A stretch of 64,000 nt of DNA from Streptomyces venezuelae. GTDB lineage: Bacteria; Actinomycetota; Actinomycetes; Streptomycetales; Streptomycetaceae. Shown piece after piece: positions 8,535-15,615 of the stretch. The position numbers were made by a program, and so were the translations under genes. Location: contig NZ_CP029194.1 in assembly GCF_008642375.1 (NCBI RefSeq), forward strand, positions 5,697,001 through 5,761,000. The letters are read 5' to 3'. Positions within the stretch are counted from its first letter, which is position 1. Each line of letters opens with the position of its first letter. The notes under the pieces are model-generated. The model saw only the letters and a program-made list of their open reading frames with translations, made no database searches and was not told the origin of the DNA.

Positions 8535-9749
8535 TCAGCGCGAGGTGTCGAAGACCTCGTCGCGCGTGGTCGCGAGGGCGCTTTCGAGGGCGCCGCGCAG
8601 CACCGGGCGCCGGGGTACGGCGGCGAGGACGAGCCGCGGACGGGAGGCCGCGAGCTCGGCGAGCTCGGACTGGACGCGGGCGCGCAGCGGTTCGCCGCCG
8701 GCGACGAGGACGTCACCGGAGAGCACGATCAGCTCGGGGTCGAGGACGGCGACGATCGAGGCGAGGCCGGTGGCGACGCGCTCGGCGTACCGGTCGAGCA
8801 GCTCCGCGTACAGCGGGTCGTCCTCATGGGTCTCGGCGGCCCGGGACAGCAGGCCGCTCGCGACCGGTACGTACGGCTGCTCGGGGGTGTCGATCCCGAT
8901 GGCGCGGGCGATCCTGGGCACGGCCTGGACGCCCGCGAGCTCCTGGTAGCCGCCGGAATTGGCCTTGGTGACCTGCCGGACCAGCGGGGTGCCGGGGACG
9001 GGCAGGAAGCCGACCTCGCCGGCGCCGCCGGTGAAGCCGCGGTGCAGCCGGCCGCCGAGGACGAGGGCGGCTCCCATGCCCTCCTCGTTCCACAGCAGGG
9101 CGAAGTCGGCGTGACCACGGGCGGCGCCCACGCGCTGCTCGGCGATGGCGACGAGGTTGACGTCGTTCTCGTACTCGAAGGGCATGGGCAGAGCGGCGGC
9201 CAGCTCCTCCAGGAGGGTGGGGGAGTGCCAGCCGGGCAGGTGGGAGGCGTACCGCAGCCGTCCGGTCGCCGGGTCGAAGGCGCCGGGCGTGCCGATGACC
9301 AGGCGCCGGACCTCGTCGAGGGCGATCCCGGCCGCCTTGACGGCCCCGTCGAGGGCGTCGGTGACCTGGCGGACGACGCCGGAGGCGCTGCGGCCGGGGG
9401 TGCGGAGCTCGTACTCGCCGACGATCTCGCCGGTGACGTCGGCGACGGCGGCGTGGATGCGGTCGCCGTTGACGTCGAGCCCGGCGGCGTACGCGGCGCG
9501 CGCGTTCACCGCGTACAGCTGGGCGTTGGGTCCTGGCCGGCCTTCGGTGGTGCCGGTGGCGACGACGAGGCCGGCGGCCTCGAGCCGGGCGAGCAGCTGG
9601 GAGGCGGTCGGCTTGGACAGGCCGGTGAGCTTGCCGATCCGGGTCCGGGAGAGCGGTCCGTGTTCGAGGAGCAGGTCCAGGGCGGCGCGGTCGTTCATGG
9701 CGCGCAGCACACGCGGTGTGCCGGGCGTGCCCGGGGTCGTACCGGTCAT
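8535..9749 (-). CDS. ROK-family transcriptional repressor of the sugar operon
   Basis: A 404-residue regulator. A winged helix-turn-helix is at about residues 15-75 (NDRAALDLLLEHGPLSRTRIGKLTGLSKPTASQLLARLEAAGLV), followed by a sugar-kinase-like ROK domain (AAGLDVNGDRIHAAVADVTGEIVGEYE, VIGTPGAFDPATGRL, ALVLGGRLHRGFTGGAGEVG). The region corresponding to the ROK zinc motif (GxxxCxxxGCxE) is not evident, and Cys is lacking. The gene is first in the operon, and the binding-protein gene starts 64 bp downstream without a visible second operator. It probably represses its own promoter at the palindrome at 9778-9792 and is relieved by the imported sugar. Confidence 0.9.
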   Translation of the reverse strand: MTGTTPGTPGTPRVLRAMNDRAALDLLLEHGPLSRTRIGKLTGLSKPTASQLLARLEAAGLVVATGTTEGRPGPNAQLYAVNARAAYAAGLDVNGDRIHAAVADVTGEIVGEYELRTPGRSASGVVRQVTDALDGAVKAAGIALDEVRRLVIGTPGAFDPATGRLRYASHLPGWHSPTLLEELAAALPMPFEYENDVNLVAIAEQRVGAARGHADFALLWNEEGMGAALVLGGRLHRGFTGGAGEVGFLPVPGTPLVRQVTKANSGGYQELAGVQAVPRIARAIGIDTPEQPYVPVASGLLSRAAETHEDDPLYAELLDRYAERVATGLASIVAVLDPELIVLSGDVLVAGGEPLRARVQSELAELAASRPRLVLAAVPRRPVLRGALESALATTRDEVFDTSR

Positions 9750-9777
9750 GACGGTCGCACCTGCCTTCGCACACTGT

Positions 9778-9792
9778 TAGGAAAGTTTCCTA
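9778..9792. promoter_or_regulatory. ROK-type operator palindrome
   Basis: Perfect 15-bp palindrome TAGGAAA-G-TTTCCTA, 28 bp upstream of the ROK gene start, in an otherwise AT-poor context. Short AT-rich palindromes of this kind are typical of ROK repressors. No second copy is seen in the 64 bp before the binding-protein gene, suggesting a single control point. Confidence 0.75.
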
Positions 9793-9849
9793 TTCGGTGG
9801 GAGGAAAATAAGGCGACCGTCACCGGGACGTCAATACCCGGGAACGCGA

Positions 9850-9891
9850 GACGCCCCCGAAGGCAACCGAAGCGTTACCCGCGGGGGCGTC
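9850..9891 (-). terminator. Terminator hairpin after mscS
   Basis: Perfect 10-bp inverted repeat GACGCCCCCG / CGGGGGCGTC with a 22-nt loop, 14 bp beyond the mscS stop codon. Confidence 0.7.
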
Positions 9892-9905
9892 CTGCCCTGC
9901 TTCTT

Positions 9906-10967
9906 CTACTTGGTGAGGTCCGTCCTCGGCAGCGGGGTCGCCGCCGCCGACTGCGGCGAGGTCGCCGAGGCGAAGGCCGACGGGGCCGCCATGCCCGCCG
10001 TCGGATCGGCCGCGGCCTCCTCGGCCTGGGCCGGGACCCCGCCCACGATCCGGATGCCGGCCTCGTCCAGGCCCTGCTTGATGCGCCAGCGCAGTTCACG
10101 CTCCACACCCAGCGCCTTGCCCGGCATCGTCTTCGCCGAGACCCGGACGGTCATCGAGTCGAGCAGCACCTCGCTCAGACCGAGGACCTCGACCGGACCC
10201 CACAGGCGCTCGTTCCACGGCTCGTCCTTGGCCATGGAGTCCGCCGCCTCGGTGATCACGGACTTCACCCGCTCCAGGTCCTCCGTCGGCCGGACGGTCA
10301 CGTCCACGCCCGCCGTCGCCCAGCCCTGGCTGAGGTTTCCTATCCGCTTGATCTCGCCGTTGCGCACGTACCAGATCTCGCCGTCCACGCCGCGGAGCTT
10401 GGTCACCCGCAGGCCCACCTCGACGACCTCGCCGGAGGCCACGCCCGCGTCGACGGAGTCACCGACCCCGTACTGGTCCTCCAGGATCATGAAGACGCCG
10501 GAGAGGAAGTCCGTCACGAGGTTCCGCGCGCCGAAGCCGATCGCCACACCGGCCACACCGGCCGAGGCGAGCAGCGGCGCCAGGTCGATCTTGAAGGCGC
10601 CGAGGATCATCAGCCCCGCCGTGCCCAGGATCAGGAACGACGCGACCGAGCGCAGCACCGAGCCGATCGCCTCCGAGCGCTGCCGGCGCCGCTCCGTGTT
10701 GACGAGCAGGCCGCCGAGGGCCGTCCCCTCCACCGCCGTCGCCGAACGGTTCATCCGCTCGATCAGCTTCGTCAGGGCACGGCGGACGGCCATCCGCAGC
10801 AGGAGCGCGACGATCAGGATGAGCAGGATGCGGAGCCCGGTGTTCAGCCAGGTGGACCAGTTCTCCTCCACCCAGCTCGCCGCGTTCGTGGCCTTCTCCG
10901 CCGCCTCGTCCAGGGTCACCGGAATGGGCTCGGGTTCGGTGGCAGCCGCTAGGGCGGACCAGGACAC
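9906..10967 (-). CDS. mscS: Small-conductance mechanosensitive channel (MscS family)
   Basis: A 353-residue membrane channel. An N-terminal hydrophobic helix (WLNTGLRILLILIVALLLRMAV) and a second (VLRSVASFLILGTAGLMILGAF) precede the pore helix APLLASAGVAGVAIGFGARNLVTDFLSGVFMILEDQYGVGD, the hallmark of MscS TM3 and the start of the beta domain. The C-terminal alpha/beta cage follows and ends in an Ala/Pro/Thr-rich tail of about 40 residues. The GTG start (MSWSALAAA) is preceded by GGAGG. It would open on hypo-osmotic shock to release solutes. It is divergent from the HNH gene and ends with its own terminator. Confidence 0.92.
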   Translation of the reverse strand: MSWSALAAATEPEPIPVTLDEAAEKATNAASWVEENWSTWLNTGLRILLILIVALLLRMAVRRALTKLIERMNRSATAVEGTALGGLLVNTERRRQRSEAIGSVLRSVASFLILGTAGLMILGAFKIDLAPLLASAGVAGVAIGFGARNLVTDFLSGVFMILEDQYGVGDSVDAGVASGEVVEVGLRVTKLRGVDGEIWYVRNGEIKRIGNLSQGWATAGVDVTVRPTEDLERVKSVITEAADSMAKDEPWNERLWGPVEVLGLSEVLLDSMTVRVSAKTMPGKALGVERELRWRIKQGLDEAGIRIVGGVPAQAEEAAADPTAGMAAPSAFASATSPQSAAATPLPRTDLTK

Positions 10968-11234
10968 GGGGCAACCTCCAGGTGTCGCGTACGCAGACCA
11001 TCCACACTAACGGGGCATCGGCCGTGGTCCTGTTGCCCTGTTCGAGGGAGAGACGGACCTCACCTGGGCAAGTAAGGAGCAGGTAAGAGGAGGAGATGCC
11101 GATGTGGTCGAGAACACTCCGGGCCCGTCACCCCGATCCCGGTACGTGGTGGCGCTCCGACCAGGCCTGAGGAGAGACTGAGAGCAGTTCGTCCCGGCGC
11201 GAGCCACGCGCCGCCGGCGCCATTGGAGGCATCC

Positions 11235-11798
11235 GTGCCGCATGTCCTGGTCCTCAACGCGTCGTACGAGCCCCTCGGCGTCGTACCGCTCCGCCGCGCA
11301 CTCGTCCTCGTGCTGGAGAACAAGGCTCTCTGCCTCGAGGAGTCCGGCGCCTTCCTGCACAGCGAGACCCAAGTCCTCCCCGCGCCGAGCGTGGTGCGAC
11401 TGAAGCGCTTCGTGCGGGTCCCCTACCGGGGGCCCGTTCCCTTGACCCGTAGAGCCCTCTTCGCCCGCGACGGCGGGCGCTGCATGTACTGCGGGGGCGT
11501 CGCCACCAGCGTCGACCACGTCATCCCGCGCAGCCGGGGCGGCACGCACGCCTGGGAGAACGTGGTGGCGGCCTGCCGCCGCTGCAACCACGTCAAGGCC
11601 GACCGGCACCTGCGCGAGATCGGCTGGAGACTGCGCCACCAACCGGCCCCGCCCACCGGCCTGGCCTGGCGGATCATCGGGACCGGACACCGGGACCCCC
11701 GCTGGCTGCCCTACCTCCAGCCGTACGGTGCCGAGGACGTGATGGCCCGGATCGACTCCGTCGCGGACGCCCCTGTGGGGGCGCTGACGACGGGTTGA
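11235..11798 (+). CDS. HNH endonuclease
   Basis: A 187-residue protein starting with GTG (VPHVLVLNASYEPLGVVPLRRALVLVL) with GGAGG five bases upstream; a TTG four codons earlier lies within the ribosome site and is rejected. The HNH domain sits in the middle: CMYC (Cys83, Cys86), VDHVIPRSRGG (Asp94-His95), ENV with Asn109, then CRRCNHVKADR (Cys114, Cys117), giving both the metal-finger cysteines and the H-N-H residues. The N-terminal LNASYEPL block is typical of this widespread actinobacterial/cyanobacterial group. A DNA cleavage role is implied by family; the biological job is not known. No phage genes surround it. Confidence 0.88.
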   Translation: MPHVLVLNASYEPLGVVPLRRALVLVLENKALCLEESGAFLHSETQVLPAPSVVRLKRFVRVPYRGPVPLTRRALFARDGGRCMYCGGVATSVDHVIPRSRGGTHAWENVVAACRRCNHVKADRHLREIGWRLRHQPAPPTGLAWRIIGTGHRDPRWLPYLQPYGAEDVMARIDSVADAPVGALTTG

Positions 11799-11802
11799 GC
11801 CG

Positions 11803-11881
11803 GGCCTTTCGCGTACCCGGGCCTTCGCGTGCCCGGCCTTCGCGTGCCCGGCCTTCGCGTACGGAGGCCTTTCGCGTACGG
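11803..11881. repeat. Five-copy 15-16 bp tandem repeat
   Basis: Five consecutive units of GGCCTTCGCGTGCCC-type sequence (variants GGCCTTTCGCGTACCC and GGCCTTCGCGTACGGA) fill the gap between the convergent HNH and GH84 genes. Unit boundaries are about 11803, 11819, 11835, 11850 and 11866. Confidence 0.85.
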
Positions 11882-11896
11882 GGACGGGGGCACCCC

Positions 11897-14800
11897 TCAG
11901 GGGGTGTCCCGCTCCTCCGGAGCGCCCTCGGGCTGCTCGGGCGTCTCCGTCCCGGGCTTCGTCGGCGTCTCCGTCGGTTCCGTCGGTTCCGCCGGCTTCT
12001 TCGGCGGGTCCTGCGGGGCCACCGCGTACGTCTCCACCGACCAGAGCGAGTAGCCGTAGGGCGTCGCGCGGGTCTCGCCCTGCACCCGCAGGAAGCGCGT
12101 GTCCGCCGCGTCCATCCGGACCGACTCCCGGCCGCCCCGCCCGTCGGAGACGGTCGCCGCCGTGCGCCAGACGCGGCCGTCGGCCGAGACCTGGACGCGG
12201 TAGCGGGAGGCGTAGGCGTCCTGCCAGTGCAGTACCACCTGGCCTATCCGCGCGGGCTCGGCCAGCTCCATCTGCCACCAGGCGCCGTCCTCCGCCGGGG
12301 AGGACCAGCGGGTCTTCGCGTCGCCGTCCAGCGCCGAGGAGGCGGGGAAGTCAGGGGTCTCGTCGCCCGACGAGGACGCCGAAGCGGCCTGCGCCAGGTC
12401 CGGGCCCGCCGTGCGCGGGAAGGCCCGCACGGTCAGGACCCGCTCCTCGCCCGCGAAGGACACCGGCACCCGGTACGAGCCGGACGGCACGGCCGCGCCC
12501 ACCGACACCTCCAGGGGGACGGTCGTCCGCGCGCCCCGCTCCACCGCGGCCTGCTTCGGGAGCCGGACCACGATCCCCTTCGGAGCCTTCGCCGTGATCG
12601 GCCCGCGCACCTCGCCCGCGCGCAGCCCCGTCAGCTCCACGTCCACCCGCTGCGCGGGGCCGCCGATCTCCGCGTCCGTCTCCGTGCGGGCCAGTTCGAG
12701 CCCGGCCCGCGGCCCGTCCGCGAACCACGGCACCAGCGAGCGCACGTCGGGCGCCGGTCCTCCGCCGCTCCAGACGACCCGCAGAGCGTCCGCGCGCAGG
12801 CCCTTCAGATCGGCCTGCGTCCAGCCGGAGGCGGACAGCGCGCCGAGCGCCCGCCAGCCCTCCCCGGGGACGTACGCCTCCACGCGCGCGTCCGTGCCGG
12901 GCGCGCCGCCCGTGCCCGTACCCGAACCCGTGTCCGTACGGGCGGTCATCACCGTCAGGGTCTCCACGGGCCGCGCCCGGTCGAGCCGCACGGTGTACGA
13001 GTCGGGGGCGCGGTCGGTCCGGCCGGCCGGGGTGCGGTCGGCACCCGTCCAGGCCGTCGACTCCGTCACCGCGCGCGTGAGGAACGGGTCGAGGACTCCC
13101 GCGCCGACCGTCACCCGGCTCGCCTCGATGGCCTCCCGCAGTGGTTCGAGGCGCAGCTGCGCCTGCCAGGCCGCCGCGCCGTCGCCGCGCGCCTGGGCGA
13201 GCAGCATGTCGACCGCGGTCTCGCCCGCCAGGCCGTACCGGGAGAGCTGGTCGAGCCAGGGTCCCGTCTCGTCGTCCAGCGTGCCGCCGGCGGTGGCGGC
13301 GAGCCGCTCGGGGGCCTGGCGCATCACGGTGAAGGCGGCCTTCAGTTCGCGTGCCGCCTTCTCCTCCGCCGCCGTGCCGGCGGCGCCGCCGGGGCTCGTG
13401 CGCGAGTCCCAGAAGGCGGCCATGAGCGGCTTCAGGTAGGCCGATTCGCCCTTCGGGTCCAGGATGGAGGAGGCGTCGTTCGCGGCGAGCGCCAGCAGGG
13501 CCTCACGGGCGGCCGGGTCCGGGCCCGCGAGGTCGTCGACGGCGGCGTGCCAGGACTCCTGCGGCCGGTAGCCCTTGGGGTTCCAGGCGTAGTCGGCGGC
13601 GGTGAAGAGCGGGACGCGTGAGGCGGCGGGCTGCTCCATGGCGTGGGCGAGGAAGGCGGCGGAACCGGCCGCCACGGCCGGGTCCCGGCCCGTGGACGGG
13701 CCGAGGAACAGCCGGTCCTGCGCGTAGTCGTTGACCGGGTAGTTGTCCATGGTGACCAGCGGATGGCCCAGCGCCTCACGGGCCCCGGCCAGTTCGCCGC
13801 CGGTGATCGTGCGCGGGACGACGCCGACGCCCGTCCACGCGACCCGTACGTCCGTGTCCAGCGCCCCGGCGAGCTCCGCGCGGTACTCGCTCGTACCGTC
13901 CTGGTAGTACTCCGTCGGCAGCACCGTCAGGGGTTCGCCGTCCGGGTGCCGCTCGGCGAGGTGACGGGCGACGGCGTTGGCCACGCGCGCGTGGGCGGCG
14001 GCCGCGCCCTTCGCGTCGCGCCCGAAGGCGTCCGCGTCCTTCGAGCAGTGCCACTCGCCGTAGCCGGCGTCGGGGAACTGGAGCTGGAAGGAGCGCACCC
14101 CGAGCGCCCACATCGCGTCGATCTTCCGGGTCAGGGCGGCCACGTCGGCGTCGGAGGCCAGGCACATGGACTGGGCGGGCGCCACGGCCCAGCCGAGCGT
14201 CACATGGTTGGCCCGGGCCCGCTCGGCGAGCGCGCGGAACTCCTCCTGCTGCGCGGCCGGATAGGCCTCGCGCCACTGCGCCTGGCGGTACGGGTCGCCG
14301 CCGGGCGCGTACAGATAGCGGTTCTGCTTGGTGCGGCCCAGGAAGTCGACCTGGGCGAGGCGCTGCTCAAGGCTCCAGGGGCGGCCGTAGAAGCCCTCGG
14401 TGATGCCGCGCTCGGCCGTGCCCGGCCAGTCGCGCACGGCGACCCCGGGGACCTCCCCGCCGGTGCCGACGAGCTGACGCAGCGTCTGGACGGCGTGGAA
14501 GACGCCGTCCTCGCCGACGCCGTCCAGGACGACCGTGTCCCGCCCCTGGAAGCGGCCCGTCGCGAGCTGGTAGCCGCCGCGCGGCAGATCGAGCCGCTCG
14601 GGCAGGCGCAGGGCCTTCAGCGCCTCCTCGGTGGCCTCGCCGGATTTCCCCGAGACCCGGAACACCGGCCCGCGGCCGGGCAGTCCGGTGTGGACGGCAC
14701 GCACCCCGGCGGCCGTCAGCACCTCCCGCAGGGCGGCGAGGGCGTACGGATCGGCGTCGGCGTCCGCGAGCAGCGTGACCTCGTCCCCGAGGCGTACGGC

Positions 14801-15142
14801 GGGTCCGCGGCCGGTCAGCGACTGGGGCCGGGGCCAGACGGCGGGCGCCGCCCCGGCAGCCGGGGCGGCGTCATCTGTCGCGGTCGCGGTCGCGGTCGCG
14901 GTCGGGGACGTGGGCGCGCGCGTGGCCGCCGAACTCCCGGCCGTGGAAGACCCGGCCTTGGAGGAGCCGGCCGTCGTGGCGGGGGCGGTCGTGGAGGAGG
15001 CGGTCGGGGACGAGGCGGGCGCGCCGGCCGGAGGCGGTACGGGGGCAGCCTGCACCGCGCCCGGAGCGGCGCCGCCGAGGAGTCCGCCGATGACGGCGGC
15101 GGCGACCGCCGTCGCCGTGCGCTTCCTGCGCCCGAGGTGCAC
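11897..15142 (-). CDS. Large secreted GH84-like beta-N-acetylglucosaminidase/hyaluronidase-type protein
   Basis: A 1081-residue exported protein starting with GTG (VHLGRRKRTATAVAAAVIGGLLGG; AGGGAG upstream). After a signal peptide (about 1-33) and a Ser/Thr/Ala linker come a GH20b/84-type N-terminal domain (about 100-215), the NAGidase TIM barrel (about 225-530, from RGITEGFYGRPWSLEQRLAQVDFLGRTKQNRYLYAPGGDPY), a helical region, an NPCBM/NEW3-like beta domain (VDVELTGLRAGEVRGPITAKAPKG), a C-terminal F5/8 type C (discoidin) domain (SSALDGDAKTRWSSPAEDGAWWQMELAEPARIGQVVLHW) and a Pro/Glu/Thr-rich tail. At the position of the family catalytic Asp-Asp pair the sequence reads FQLQFPDAGYGEW, so only one Asp (about 358) is evident. 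It may bind or cleave GlcNAc-containing polymers outside the cell. A GTCGCG hexamer tract at 14877-14904 encodes the TATATATAT linker. Confidence 0.85.
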   Translation of the reverse strand: MHLGRRKRTATAVAAAVIGGLLGGAAPGAVQAAPVPPPAGAPASSPTASSTTAPATTAGSSKAGSSTAGSSAATRAPTSPTATATATATDDAAPAAGAAPAVWPRPQSLTGRGPAVRLGDEVTLLADADADPYALAALREVLTAAGVRAVHTGLPGRGPVFRVSGKSGEATEEALKALRLPERLDLPRGGYQLATGRFQGRDTVVLDGVGEDGVFHAVQTLRQLVGTGGEVPGVAVRDWPGTAERGITEGFYGRPWSLEQRLAQVDFLGRTKQNRYLYAPGGDPYRQAQWREAYPAAQQEEFRALAERARANHVTLGWAVAPAQSMCLASDADVAALTRKIDAMWALGVRSFQLQFPDAGYGEWHCSKDADAFGRDAKGAAAAHARVANAVARHLAERHPDGEPLTVLPTEYYQDGTSEYRAELAGALDTDVRVAWTGVGVVPRTITGGELAGAREALGHPLVTMDNYPVNDYAQDRLFLGPSTGRDPAVAAGSAAFLAHAMEQPAASRVPLFTAADYAWNPKGYRPQESWHAAVDDLAGPDPAAREALLALAANDASSILDPKGESAYLKPLMAAFWDSRTSPGGAAGTAAEEKAARELKAAFTVMRQAPERLAATAGGTLDDETGPWLDQLSRYGLAGETAVDMLLAQARGDGAAAWQAQLRLEPLREAIEASRVTVGAGVLDPFLTRAVTESTAWTGADRTPAGRTDRAPDSYTVRLDRARPVETLTVMTARTDTGSGTGTGGAPGTDARVEAYVPGEGWRALGALSASGWTQADLKGLRADALRVVWSGGGPAPDVRSLVPWFADGPRAGLELARTETDAEIGGPAQRVDVELTGLRAGEVRGPITAKAPKGIVVRLPKQAAVERGARTTVPLEVSVGAAVPSGSYRVPVSFAGEERVLTVRAFPRTAGPDLAQAASASSSGDETPDFPASSALDGDAKTRWSSPAEDGAWWQMELAEPARIGQVVLHWQDAYASRYRVQVSADGRVWRTAATVSDGRGGRESVRMDAADTRFLRVQGETRATPYGYSLWSVETYAVAPQDPPKKPAEPTEPTETPTKPGTETPEQPEGAPEERDTP

Positions 15143-15413
15143 GGGAACTCCCTTCGGCCCGGTGGGCGGCCCGGTGGGCAGCCGGGTCGGCCGCGCCGCC
15201 GGCCGCTCTGCCGTTCGGTAACGAGTGGGTCACGAGCCCACCACCCGTCGCACTGGGGTGTCAATGCGTGTGGCCGATGTGTCGGCTTTGCCCGGCGAGC
15301 CGTCACGGAGATGACGTCACTTCGCCACTTTCCGCCGGTAAAACGAGGTGCGGTGGGTAGGGCTCAGCTGTTACCCCCGAGCCCATCTGTCGAGACGAAA
15401 CCGGGAGACCCCC

Positions 15414-15614
15414 GTGACCACGACCGCCCGCCACCCCGGACGGATACGGATTCCTCAGCAGTCGGCAGGCCCCGACTCCCCGCTGACCAGCGAACCGCCG
15501 CTGCCCGACACGACGCCCCTCACCAGCGAGCCGCCCCTGACCGAGGCGGCACCCCTCACCAGCGAACCCACCGTCCGCGGCAGCGCGGGCGGTTCGGAGT
15601 CCCCCGGAGTGTGA
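15414..15614 (+). CDS. Small Pro/Thr/Ser-rich protein with three LTSEP repeats, upstream of malQ
   Basis: An uncharacterised 66-residue reading frame starting with GTG (VTTTARHPGRIRIPQQ), with GGGAG six bases upstream. Its C-terminal two thirds is a threefold repeat: SPLTSEPPLPDT, TPLTSEPPLTEA, APLTSEPTVRG. It has no signal peptide or membrane segment and looks disordered. The stop codon lies one base before the malQ start, so translation of malQ is probably coupled to it. It may be a real small protein or a leader for malQ; conservation in other streptomycetes would decide. I recognise no family. Confidence 0.45.
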   Translation: MTTTARHPGRIRIPQQSAGPDSPLTSEPPLPDTTPLTSEPPLTEAAPLTSEPTVRGSAGGSESPGV

Positions 15615-15615
15615 T

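Noticed and set aside
8076..10952. A 958-codon plus-strand open frame across the ROK, binding-protein and mscS genes
   Set aside because: It is a shadow of three well-supported minus-strand genes and no ribosome site or motif supports it.
11235..11798. HNH endonuclease as part of a phage or restriction system
   Set aside because: No methyltransferase, terminase or phage gene is near; the neighbours are mscS and a secreted glycosidase.
14877..14904. GTCGCG hexamer tract as a CRISPR-like or regulatory repeat
   Set aside because: It is inside the GH84 gene in frame, encoding alternating Thr-Ala in a linker.
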